From contig NW_025064918.1 of NCBI RefSeq assembly GCF_019112545.1, positions 62,001 to 126,000 on the forward strand: a stretch of DNA of 64,000 nucleotides. The letters run 5' to 3'. The notes below the pieces were generated by a model. That model ran no database searches and was not told where the DNA came from. It saw only the letters and a program-made list of their open reading frames with translations. Positions 10,880-21,672 of this stretch are shown here, in pieces; the first letter of the stretch is position 1; each line of letters opens with the position of its first letter. This stretch comes from Guyanagaster necrorhizus (taxonomy: Eukaryota > Basidiomycota > Agaricomycetes > Agaricales > Physalacriaceae). The position numbers were made by a program, and so were the translations under genes.

Positions 10880-13800
10880 CTCAGATTGAGACTCTAACGT
10901 CCCAATCTATGTACTTGGTAACCACCCTGATTGACAGTGAGTGCACCAGAAGTTCAATAAACTGAGCCTTCATTGCCAAAAACCAACTCTCAACCAGAAC
11001 CACCATGGCCCCCATTCCAGTCTATAATGCCAATAGAACAAAAAATCAAGTGGAGTCAATCACTGAGTTCATTGAACTGCAGCTCACTATTGGAGATCAC
11101 TCCAAGCAGATTGACCTGGCTGTAACTGACCTGGAAACCAAGGAGGTGTTCCTGGATCATGATTGGCTCATACGACACAACCCACTCATTAATTGGAAGA
11201 CTGGATGGGTTACCTTTGCCCGATGCTGATGCTGAAAAATCCCATTTGAACTGCCTGACGAGGACCTGGAGGATTGATGGGACAAAGAAATGGAGGATGG
11301 GGAGACAATCCTCACTATAGACTTGCAAAAGGAAATCCACATCCAAGCCATCCATCATGCCAATAACCTGGCAGTGAAAGCCAATGAGAGAAAGGCAGAA
11401 AAGATGTTTGAAGAAATGATGCCAGAATGGGCACAAGACTATCAGGACCTCTTCAAGAAAGAGTGTTTCGATGAGCTTCCTGCTCCAAAGCCTTGGGACC
11501 ATGCAATCAAATTGATCCCGAATGCTAATGCCAATCTGGACTGCAAGACTTATCCCCTTGGCAATCAGAAACAGCAGGAGCTTGATAAATTCCTTGATGA
11601 GAACTTATCCAGTGGATATATCTGACCATCAAAATCCCTTATAGCATCACCATTCTTCTTCATGAAGAAGAAGGATGGCAAACTCTGACTGGTCCAGGAT
11701 TACCAAAAACTGAATGAGATGACCATTAAAAATCAATATCCTCTCCTCTTGATCTTGGAGTTGATGGACAAACTCCAGGGGGCCAAATACTATATCAAAC
11801 TCAATGTCTGATGGGGATATAATAATGTCCAAATCAAGGAGGGAGATTAGTGGAAGGCTGCCTTCAGGACCAACTGAGGGCTGTTTGAGCCTACCATTAT
11901 GTTCTTCAGCCTCACCAACTCCTCTGCAATGTTCCAGTGGATGATGAACAACATCTTCAAAGATCTTATCACCACTGGAAAGGTCACAATCTATTTGGAC
12001 AACATTCTGATCATGTCACAAATGAAGGAAGAACACAGGAGGCTAGTATGGCAGATACTAGCTCTGATGAGAAAACACAAGTTGTTCCTCAAAGTGGAGA
12101 AGTGTGAATTTGAAGTGCTCAAAACAGAATACCTCAGAGTAATTATCAGCAAGAGAAGTATCAGAATGGATCCCATCAAAGTGGCAGGGGTCACTGAATG
12201 GCTGGAGCCAACCAAGAAAAAGGAGTTACAATTCTTCCTTGGATTTACTAATTTCTATCAATGGTTTATCTGAGACTACAGCAAAATCATCTAGCCTATG
12301 ACCCAGCTCACCAGCAATGCCCCCTGGGCTTGGGAAAACCCTCAGCGGTCCACATTTGAAGACCTGAAATGATGATTGGCTAAAGACATTATACTTGCTG
12401 TTTCATCTCAGGAGAGAAGATTCCGAGTCGAGGTGGACTCAAGTGAAGGAGCAACCAGCATCATACTCTCCCAGAAACAGGGAGGGAAATGGTGCCCAGT
12501 CGCATTCCTGTCAAAAGCACTTACCATCACAGAAAGGAACTATGAGATCTACAACAAGGAGCTACTTGCAATAATGCTTGCCCTGGAAGAGTGGTGACAT
12601 TACCTGATAAGGGCAACCGAGGTCTTTGAGATCTGGACAGATCATCAAAATCTCAGGTATTTCTGACAACCCCAGAAGTTAAACTGTTAACAAGCTTGGT
12701 GGGTCACAGAGCTTAACCAGTATCAATATACCCTTCACCATAAGGCAGGGACAGTGAACAAGAAAGCTGATCTCTTAAGCTGATGAGCAGATCATGACCA
12801 GGGAGGAGCAGATAATGAAGGCATCACATTATTGCAACCTGAACATTTCAGGGCTATGATAATGCCAACAGAGGAAGAGATTCATGAACAAATCAAGAGT
12901 GCGACATGTGACAGCCACAAGTGGGACCAAAGAGTCACTCCATCTCTTAATCATGAAAGAGGAATGATGAAGGAGGATGGAATGATCCATTATGATGGAA
13001 GGATCTACATCCCTAGAGATTGAAGCCTACATGGGGAAATCATTGCCACATGCCACAACCATGTGACCACTAGACATCCTGGCATTGCAAAAACCAAGGA
13101 GCTCATTCTATGAGAATATTGGTGGCCCAAGATGGGAAACAACATCATTGCATACATCAAAGCATGCAAAGTCTGTCAGTGAGAGAAGGCCTCGACACAA
13201 CCTCATACAGCATCTTTACACCCAAATGAGATCCCATCATCCCTGTGGACACACATCTCCATAGATATAATCACCAGACTACCAGACTGTAATGGCTATG
13301 ATGTGATTCTCATCATTGTCGATCAATTCTCAAAGACAATCATTTCTGTTGCATGCTCCACAGAATTAACCTCAGAAGGATGGGCAAAGATCTTATGGGA
13401 TGAGGTTTATACAAGATATGGCATGCCCCAAGTGGTCATCTCTGACTGAGGGCCCCAGTTCATGTCCAAGTTTCTAGATGACCTTTACCATCTCTTGAAC
13501 ATCAAATGAAACACCTCCACAGCATACCATCCACAAACTGATGGGCAAACAGAATGAGCAAACCAGGAGATAGAAAAGTATCTCCAACTATTCATCAATT
13601 ACTGACAAGATGATTGGGTCGAATAGCTAGCACTCGCAGCATTCCAACACAACAACTGGATACACTTGGCCACAGAAAAGACACCATTTTTTGTAAATCA
13701 TGAATGACACCCCAATGTTGCCCACACTGAACACCATTACACAATAACCCCCACATCCACAGACTTTGCTGCTATAATGACAAAGATCTATGCTGAAACA

Positions 13801-14330
13801 AAGATGGCACTCAAGAAAGCTGCCTTGTTGATGAAGGCCCAGTATGATAAACATCATCACCCAGCATGCATATATTTAACTGGTGACAAAGTCTGGCTGG
13901 ACACAACAAACCTACATCTACCATGCCTGAAACAGAAACTGGCAGACAAATGTACAGGGCCCTTCCCCATCATCTCAAAAGTAGGGAACAGCACTTATAA
14001 ACTTCACCTACCCATTAGCTGGAAGATTCATGATGTCTTTAATGAGACACTGCTATCACCATACATCGCACCCACCTTCCCGAACCAAGAACAACCACCA
14101 CCACCTCCACCTGACCTGATCAATGATGAAGAACATTATAAAATTGAACAGGTACTAAACCATAAAATTTGAAAAATCAGGGCAAAAGGAGGCAGAATAA
14201 CAACAACAGTGGACTATCTAGTCAGTTGGAAGGGGTATGAACCAGAATCAAATCAATGGGTAAATGAAAAGAACATGAATGCTGACACTGCTATACATGA
14301 TTATAAACTATCTCTAAATTAAGCCATCAG
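10880..14330 (+). pseudogene. Chromovirus Pol: protease, RT, RNase H, integrase, chromodomain
   Basis: The protease active-site region reads DSEC (usually DSGC) near 10930. RT motifs run from about 11490 to 12280: MKKKDGK at 11660, then a TGA where relatives have Arg, and YLDN near 11990 in place of YLDD. RNase H begins with VEVDSSEGA near 12430. Integrase has the HHCC region at 13050-13180 and its core to about 13560, with PQTDGQTE and SD-stop-GPQF where relatives have SDRGPQF. A chromodomain, YLVSWKGYEPES, lies near 14215-14250. More than ten in-frame stops, mainly TGA, make it inactive. Confidence 0.9.
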
Positions 14331-14341
14331 GATGATGGTCT

Positions 14342-14355
14342 TAAGGAGAGGGTAA
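14342..14355 (+). other. Polypurine tract of the chromovirus
   Basis: AAGGAGAGGGTAA directly precedes the 3' LTR. This is the expected position and composition for the plus-strand primer of a Ty3/gypsy element. Confidence 0.65.
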
Positions 14356-14816
14356 TGTTATGATTTTCTTATTTCTTCATTCCTTTCTTTCCTTTTAACC
14401 CCTATTCCTGCTTAGTCAAGGCACCTAGCCAGGCATCTAGGACCATGAGACAAAGCTTAATCAGCATAACAAGCTAAGTCCACCACCCACTCCTGAAACC
14501 AATGATGACTGCAGACAATATCCTTTTATGTACAGTAATGATGCTCTGGGACAACAAGCACAATGGACAGAGGACTCTACAATAAGCACATAGTATTATT
14601 AGGAGGACATGTGACAGTATTTAAAGGGCAGCTCTAGCTGGATAAAGACCCCAGCTTCGAGCCAAAGTTTATAATCACCATTCTACCTTGAGTCTTTGTC
14701 TGACCTTGAGTCACACTGACTAGGATACACATATAGTGGACTCAGTTGATTCCTTGAAGTGCAAATGGATGACTGTTTATCACATGTATCTATTCATGTG
14801 ATGCTTGGATCTAACA
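14356..14816 (+). repeat. 3' LTR of the chromovirus
   Basis: It begins TGTTATGATTTTC and ends CTAACA, with terminal TG...CA. It is a full-length match to 6786-7246. The CTCTG duplication follows at 14817-14821. Confidence 0.92.
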
Positions 14817-16060
14817 CTCTGAAGCTGCAATAGTGACTGTGGTGCAAGGCTCTATCACAGTTCCTGGGAAAAGCCATGCATGTTGGAGTTGGCTAGCTAG
14901 TGGACATTCACATAAGCAACTACAGAAATTCAGAGCAACATCATAAACACTATTCATATCTATAATCATAAAATAGCTGCCAAATGCAGGCCTTAGATAA
15001 ATACAGATGTCACCTACAAGATGCTCCACTTGATAGCATAAACCAAGCTTCCAGAGCAGAATCTTGTCAAAGTAATCACTATTTCAATGCTTAAACATAG
15101 TGAGTGACAGAATTCCACCAAATAAGAATACACATCTGAATGATATGGGTAGGGGAACTCTGATGTGCCATTACCATGCATAACTTACAGAACAGTCCTG
15201 TGTCCCAGCATGTAACACACTGGTAGGTAAAATCCTCATTAGAACATTTAACACCTCCACAGAAAGGCTGTGAGATGGCATCACCTTGCCCTTTACATCT
15301 TAAACTTTCATCCAGATAGCTGTCTATGTGGGCACTGAAGACTGCAAGAGAGTCATATCAGCAGATATACATTAACAATGATATCACAGTCATAGTGCTG
15401 ATAATTAAATTACTTACTGTGTGAACATATTTATATAGGGCCATTGTGGCATCCTCCATATCTTCAGCCATAGCAAGTGCATATGCTTGTGGATCCAGGT
15501 GGTATGCCTCATTTGGGGTGTTATAGTCAACAGAAGTAAGGTCATCATTGTATTGGCTATGATTTGTCTTTTTCTTCTGTGGTGAGACTGGAAGATGGAC
15601 TACTCTTTGTCTGATAGAAGATGTAGCTCCCTGTGTTGCCAGAAAAGACTATGATTGGTAATGGTGAGAGTGTGATGTTGGAGGAATGTCAGAAGAATCA
15701 GAGAAGAGTTCAATAGCATGAGAGTGCCATCCAATGTGATATTACTTGGTCTGCTTGAGAGCACACAGCACAGCTATCAGTGGGAAATGGCATTTTTAGC
15801 TTTCAAGGATGTATCCTTTTATATCTTTCTGCTTGCACTTTTCAATGCATTCTTGGTGCTGTTCACATGCACTTTCAACATGTTTTCAGTGCTGTCCACA
15901 TGCAACAAAAGTATATACTCCTGTTGGCTCATTCATTATACAAGTAATGTATTGGATAGCCTGTGTTGTGCACTCAAGTTATCTTCTGCTAGCTTGCATC
16001 AGTAATATATTAGCCTCCATGGCATGGATCCAATCCTGAGGGCTTTGAAACTGACCATAG
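14817..16060 (-). pseudogene. KDZ transposase, 5' segment with CxC2-like cysteine cluster
   Basis: On the minus strand from about 16050 there is an exon-like stretch with QDWIHAMEANILLMQASRR. Next comes a Ser/His-rich leader (15720-15540), then NTPNEAYHLD and a segment with regularly spaced Cys and His (15340-15150) typical of the CxC2 cluster in front of KDZ transposases. The piece 15060-14817 reads LGLCYQVEHLVGDICIY, then FMIIDMNSVYDVALNFCSC, then AWLFPGTVIEPCTTVTIA. This fits the 'LGL..QLGH..G..C' and 'F.V.D..G.H.V.LDFC.C' motifs. At least three in-frame stops occur. Whether the leader at 16050-15720 belongs to the same gene is less certain. Confidence 0.75.
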
Positions 16061-16339
16061 AAAGTAACTGTACAGTTCTTCAAGTGGCAGCAAATTGTTT
16101 CCTCTTATTTCATTTAATGGCATGCTTATGTATCAAATCCTCCAAAAAGGTCTGATCATATCTGATATTGCATGGTGTTACTTATTGTACCTTAGATGCA
16201 TCTGACAGCACCACAAAAGGACTATCTCACCAAATATTTCATACTCTTTTGCTTTCTGGAGATACAATATCATTTGGAATATGCCAACATCTAGTTTGAG
16301 TCACTCTGGAAGTGCTTTATCATGCACTAGCCTATGAGA

Positions 16340-17320
16340 GATCTCAGTGAAACAGAGATAGATATTCTGAAGCAGGTATGAGAACAATGTTTTGCACTAG
16401 AAGTGTGCTACTGACTCTATCAATCAGCAAGTGAAGAATGATCTGCAGTGGCTGTTTTGGTCCCTCAATAGGGCCACCCAGCTTCATGAATAAAATCACA
16501 TTGCTCACCAATATAAGGCTGCTACTGCCTCCCACCTGCAGCAATGGTCCAAACCAATTGAGGTTGTGACACTCCATCTAGTGGCAGCTAAATTGTGACA
16601 ATATGCTGCAATTTTGGAGGCATATGGTGACAGATACCAGGAACATAATGAGGCATGAAAAGTGAGGATAGTTGGTGCTGAGGTGAATAGTGTAGCTGAT
16701 GTGACACACCAGAGCACTGTATAAAGTACCAAGCAAACACAAGACCATGCTGAAGAAGATGATAACAAGGGGAATTCAGAGGTGAGGGTGAGCAAGCATG
16801 CTCATAAGCCTCTAGACTCTCATGGGATCATCACAACAGATTGGTTGCCCTCAGCTGTGGGGTATCTCATGGATTTGACTTTGGGCTTGGAGTGGCAGGA
16901 CTTGCTTGTCAACTGGCAAAATCTCAAGGCACACATGTCACAGGTGCAAGGATGTTCTTCTGGCAAGATAAGCATCACCACTATTTGTTTACTGTATAGA
17001 TTATTGACTTGGCTTTTAGAGACATATGGGTGTGCTATCATTAAGACTGTCAGTGCTATTGCTCTGGCTTGCCAACTGCTGCTACAATGTCTATCTGAAT
17101 CCTCCTGCTAGCTTTTTAATGGAACTGTGCAAGTGGTGGAATGCAATGCAACCTGTTTGGCATCAAAACAAAATCAGCATTCTACCATTGCCAGTGTATG
17201 ATCATTCACTGAATAAGGACCTACAGAAAGGGGATCAAAATAGCATAGTCACCATCCTCATAGGGCTCATGTGGTGGGGACAGAGTACCCTCAAGGCCAA
17301 AAATAGGGTGCTTTAGAAGA
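16340..17320 (+). pseudogene. Decayed multi-copy gene with C-terminal 'GGxNGI..ILIGLxWWG' motif
   Basis: Plus-strand frames read through here with stops and shifts. One stretch near 16430-16660 (QWLFWSLNRATQLHE, then HLQQWSKPIEVVTLHLVAAK) leads into open frames at 16782-17111 and 17026-17316. The end carries LMELCKWWNAMQPVW, then LQKGDQNSIVTILIGLMWWG. From memory this resembles the tail of a very abundant gene family in mushroom genomes with a W-W...LQPxW and RGGxNG-hydrophobic-WWG signature, often near transposons. Its function is unknown to me. CpG depletion and broken frames mark it as dead. Confidence 0.45.
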
Positions 17321-17928
17321 AAATGATGGTGAATGTTGATAAGTGTATTCAGGTAATGGTCACATCACTTTTAATATGATGTGATGCCTTTTTAGTGCTC
17401 AGGGCCTATTTGTTTTGGATGTTCTTGCTTTTCTGCTTTCCAGCTTTCCCACTTTCATCCTTAGTTTAGCTTTGACATGTGTAATTGGTAGAATATGTAA
17501 TATATTGACTTTCATCTAGTATGTTATGTGTAAAAAGACAAACATATTATTTCATAGAAAAACAGGCAGAATAGATGGAAATATGTGATGCAACCCTATT
17601 CTATTCAGTGAGTGATGGTGAGCCAGTGATTGATCTAAGCACTTGAGGCACCAAGGCACATCTAATCAGGCAAAGACATTAAACAATCAATTTTGATGAT
17701 AGATCTAGACTATCAATATTTATAGACATGGGAATTTCTAGAAAAGGTTGGGGGCGGACCCTATTGCAAGTGATGCGGGATGGACGTGATGATGAGCAAG
17801 GTATTTGCTAATTGAAGGGTCACATGACTGGCTGACAGTAGTGATATAACACACCATCGCACGGTAGGATACATGCATTAATGCATTTTGATTGATGGTT
17901 TGGATCCGTCGTTTAAATATTAAATCGT
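17321..17928. other. Edge of CpG-depleted block, no gene seen
   Basis: AT-rich DNA without a coding frame. The first normal CpG density begins near 17755 (GGGGGCGGACC), which marks the right edge of the first repeat block. Confidence 0.5.
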
Positions 17929-18183
17929 ATGGATCCCTTGCTTTATCATACTGCTCTGGGGGCCATTGTATCCGAAAGCTCTCGGAAGGACATAGATTTG
18001 AGGGAATACATTCGTGATTTGCGAGCCGTCATTACTGTTGCGCGCGGCCCGATACACATCAAGTGGCTCGACAAGATGGTTTATCGATCGGGGGGCCTCT
18101 CTGCATCTTACTTTTTGAAGAAACTCCGCAGCGTCGTACAAGTTTCCGAAAATATGATGCTGCCTATCCGTCGATCCTTTTAA
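17929..18183 (+). CDS. Short hypothetical protein, 84 codons
   Basis: An ATG frame with normal CpG content begins MDPLLYHTALGAIVSESS and includes DLREYIRDLRAVITV. It is uninterrupted but short and not recognised. It lies between the repeat block and the first kinase relic. It could be a small gene, a first exon, or a remnant of a larger gene lost in the rearrangements that shaped the cluster. The opposite strand is also open over much of this stretch, which lowers confidence. Confidence 0.25.
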   Translation: MDPLLYHTALGAIVSESSRKDIDLREYIRDLRAVITVARGPIHIKWLDKMVYRSGGLSASYFLKKLRSVVQVSENMMLPIRRSF

Positions 18184-18697
18184 GATTTTCTACAGGATCC
18201 TGATCAATGCGGTGACGAATGGTGCATTAATGTGGGGAAGAGACAGAGAGCATGTGATTTGATTGAAGTGACAGTGGACGATGGATTCTAAATAATCAGA
18301 GATGAATGTTTTGTGCACGAAAGCTTAGTTGCAACCAGCACTTCAAAATTGCTTGTTATATAGATGATAAATTACCAAGATTTGACTCAGGTTCTTAATA
18401 TACTAAATATTTTGAAGTTGCGATGACCAATCTGATGTCCCTGAGATTCTGAAGAATCAAGTTCAAACCGCGTCACCGGCATGTCAAATGTCGGCTTAGA
18501 ATCACGGGTCTGTACTCCAAAGAAGTGAGCTGGGATTAACTGCGAAATATACTCGCTTACAGGTACTCCGAAAACCCCGGCAAATCAACGAACACGCATG
18601 TAAATACGCATGACAACGCAACGGCGACTGCCTGTCAGTGCCATGAGAAGCTCGAAACTGGCAGTTCCCGCTGCAAACTTTCATTTTTTCCTTCATT

Positions 18698-19112
18698 ATG
18701 GCCAGAACCCAGCCACCTGTACCTAGTGTCGGATAAAGACTTCGCCGGAATTTCTCAGTTCCCCAGCGCCGTATAATCCATTTCCACTGGACATCACCAA
18801 CGTCGGTGCTACGTTTCTCAGCTTTTGTGAGGTATTCCGTTCTGAATCTTACCGCTGTATCCCAAAGTAATACTTCTGCAAAGAAGTATGCTGGTGTGGG
18901 CGAATTCAAGCCGTTCCGTCTTGAGATGATGGCCGAAGATCCTTCTGATCGACCGACCAAGAAGGAAGTGCTCAGGAAATTTGGTCCTTGGGCCGAAGGA
19001 TCAGATATAGATGCGTAGTGGAATTTGGCTGGATTACTCATGGCATAAGCCCCCGTCTCGATTTGTTCAATTTCTTTGGTGGAAATTCCCTTCTCTTCTG
19101 CCGTACTTCTGA
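18698..19112 (+). pseudogene. Kinase-like family K, copy A: internally deleted
   Basis: The start is the same as in the intact copy at 21673 (MART at 18698, preceded by matching 5' sequence). After about 12 codons it jumps to the C-terminal half at about 18740 (IKTSPEFL, then NVGATFLSFCE). The normal last intron and the last exon follow (FKPFRLEMMAEDP, then PSRFVQFLWWKFP). About 900 bp are missing relative to the intact copy, covering the whole N-lobe, the catalytic loop and the DFE segment, and the junction is out of frame. The product cannot be a kinase. An antisense frame of 247 codons across this copy is treated as a shadow. Confidence 0.75.
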
Positions 19113-19647
19113 TTCTAGGTTTATTTACCCTGTGAGGATGCAAGGAAGCATCCTCAGTGTCGTATAATGCAGCAGTCGTGGCTAGAGACTTTGATCTGTG
19201 AAATGGATCCGTTTGATGGCTTGAATATCCATCTGCAACTACCATCGTTTAGACGGCGATTAAACCATAATGAGATATCTTGTACTCGATTTCGCGGTCA
19301 AGTATCAGAATCAAGCCATAAGCATCCTTTAGAGTAGCATATAAACTCACTGTGCAAAAGGTACAAACATTGGGACCCAGCATTGGATAGAAGAAAAACT
19401 GAGATGTGTCTTGGCAGCTGTTATTGTCTGGGTTCGTAAATACATTTCGGAAAAGAAAACGAATAAAAGAAATAGAGAAAACAGAGTGGAGTAGATAGAC
19501 GGCGTGTATCGAGGTCATTAAATGGATGGCAAATCATAAAATGAGTAGGGGCTTTGGAGAGAACGCAACAACACATTTCAAAACATATTCACAACTGAAA
19601 GCGACGGTGGGCACAAGATAACCTGTCAACGAAGAATATCTTATTCT
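19113..19647. other. Intergenic, no gene seen
   Basis: Sequence between the end of kinase copy A and the stop codon of the P-family gene. No convincing frame, RNA gene or repeat was found. Confidence 0.4.
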
Positions 19648-21346
19648 TTAGTTGCTGGACCCGGTATTGCCGCTGCTGGAACCCCCGGTGTATGCCCTTG
19701 TATTCCTAAAGATACAGATCAATCGGTCGTAATCAGAGATGAGATTAAGGACATATACATATTATTCCTGTTCGATGGACCGCTATTCCAGATCATGAGA
19801 AACATCAGTACGAGAAGAACGATGATTTGATGTGGCTTACGGGTCATTGCGGTGGTGTCTACACAATAGCTCTGTCAGATTCGTGCTGTGTAACGTTTGA
19901 AAGAATACTGACCCAGACGATGGCGAAGTGGCAGGGTAACCACTGCCTGTAGCTCCATATGACGATCCCTGAGTTTGCACGTGACTAGTATGACGGGTCA
20001 GCCGGAGACCATATGTGTTATAAAGCACGATTACCTCAAAGATGAAGCATGCGCCTGATTTGTATGCGCCTGCGCGTAACTGAAAACGCAATCGTTTTCA
20101 GCACGGATGCCATATTATTATTAGGACTTACGCCGCTTGCAGAGCTTCAATGTGGCGAGGTCTGTCGCGGGCAGGACTGTACGATTGGTTGCAGATATCA
20201 ATGAGTGATGTTGATAGACTGACAAGTTTGACTCACTGTGCGGACCGTTGTAGGACGGAGGATGGGATGGCCCTGCGAATAGGATATAAGCATTGGATTG
20301 TCGGTGGGAATACATGGAACCTACCCAAAGGTGTTGTTGTCTATGGTGGCAGGGTTTCCGTGGGAGAGATGGGGCCTTTGGAAGCACAAGGTCGAATGGT
20401 GTGAGATATTGGAGATAAGTATGACACGTACAAGGTCGTGGAACCAGGCGTATAGCTATAACTATTCATGGTCGAGGACGTTCCGTTTCCAGAATGAGCA
20501 GATGTTATGGAAGGTACAATAGAAGCAGACGTTCTTGCAGACGCGCCCAGACCGGACGAGGCGTACTGGCTATTGGCGGCAAATGACATAGACGACAATG
20601 TCCCCGGAATATCATCTGAGGTATGCCGTGATGTCGGTGGAGTGCTGTGGTTTCTATTAGCAGAAAATTCAGCATTGAGATGACCATATGACCTGGAATA
20701 ATGGGAAGATCTCGAGGGTTGATAGTGACTTGAGCTGCGAAGTGATGCAATGGAAGGATTAGAGGATGCATAGTGTCCTGCTGGCTGCCCTGCACCGCCT
20801 CCGGAATATCCTAAGGAGCTTGCTGGCGATACTGTGTTTCTGGTAGAATCCTGCAGTGAGTTTATTGAAGATTGTGCGTTATCTGCTGGCAAATATCCAG
20901 CCAATAATTGTTGCTGAGCCGCCTCTAGTTTAGACGCATTGGACGCATCCTGACATCAGTTGATGAGCTCCGATGAATAGAATTCTTTGAAAAAAGAGTC
21001 TTACCTCGTAATCCCGTTCGATTATAGCTAACGTAGTTCGTACCGTTTCTATGGTTGGCACAGTATTTGGAACTTGCGCTAGCTTATTCCGAATCCATGC
21101 ATGAAAGCGCGTTCTGATCCGGCCAATGAATGTCAGATCACCGAGCGAAGTAAGGAGACTGTAAATAGGGATTCAGATAAAAATAAATCACGGAAAATGA
21201 AGAGCAGCAAGCCAGCAAGTATACCTCTGGAGGTTCTTAAGGATGTCGTCTTTGTCTACGACTAGGGTCGTGTCTCGTTCGACGACTTCAACGAGTGCGA
21301 GAATCTGTTTCTTAACAGCAGCAATCTCGGCTTTCTTGACTGCCAT
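19648..21346 (-). CDS. Family P protein, copy P1 (short-head subtype with Ser/Tyr/Asn-rich tail)
   Basis: The ATG at 21346 (MAVKKAEIAAVKKQI) opens a helical head of about 95 residues spread over two exons. Introns of ordinary size follow at about 21225-21175 and 21003-20950. The head matches copy P6 (50836): both have 'VK+.E' at the start and 'L.DL..F+G.IR..F' in exon 2. The third exon (about 20940-20420) encodes a long disordered tail rich in Ser, Tyr, Asn, Gly and Thr. Further small exons (GPSHPPSYNGPHS near 20260, GSSYGATGSGYPATSPSSG near 19945, TGGSSSGNTGSSN near 19670) continue the same composition to a TAA at 19648-19650. It is divergent from kinase copy B, 326 bp away. Function unknown; the exon chain at the 3' end is a model. 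Confidence 0.6.
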
Positions 21347-21672
21347 TGGAAGTATAAAAGGGAAGTGACTCGAGTGAATGAGAATCAGTCTGGAAGTGCG
21401 CCTTTTTATACGATAATGACGACGATACCCGAAAATGGACTCCCATTTTCACAAACAAACCAAGCAACAAGACTGGGTGAGGTTCGGAATTTGGTTCGAT
21501 TTACCAGGAATGAGAAGGGTAAGAATTTCTGCAGATGTCACAAAGGGGATTAATTATTTGATTCATACCTCTCGCGAGATTCAGGTGGTTGACCGTAAGT
21601 TTACGGTCCGCGGGGCCGAAGACCAAAAATTATTCGGCAGTTTCCGCTGAAACCTTTCATTTCACTGTCATT
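21347..21672. promoter_or_regulatory. Shared divergent promoter region of P1 and kinase B
   Basis: These 326 bp separate two start codons on opposite strands. A TATAAAAAGG box faces P1 (minus strand, about 21400-21410), and a TATAAAAGG box on the plus strand lies at 21353-21361. The spacing is similar to the other K/P pairs, but the 15 bp element found in three of those is not clearly present here. Confidence 0.45.

Larger units (their letters stand above)
6786..14816 (+). mobile_element. Ty3/gypsy chromovirus, complete but decayed, inserted in a KDZ transposase gene
   Basis: The element is 8031 bp long, bounded by two 461 bp LTRs and a CTCTG duplication. The internal order is gag-like leader, gag with CCHC knuckle, protease, reverse transcriptase, RNase H, integrase and a C-terminal chromodomain, which places it among the chromoviruses. 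All coding frames carry stops, mostly TGA, often at positions where relatives have Arg. The LTRs differ at roughly 30 sites by my hand count, nearly all transitions, so C-to-T decay rather than clock-like drift explains much of the divergence. It retains more CpGs than the surrounding DNA, which suggests it arrived later than its host repeat. Confidence 0.92.

Noticed and set aside
18502..19245. 247-codon minus-strand ORF
   Set aside because: It is antisense to kinase copy A, and the corresponding antisense frame is also open across copy C (25902-26366). This reflects codon bias of the family, not a gene.
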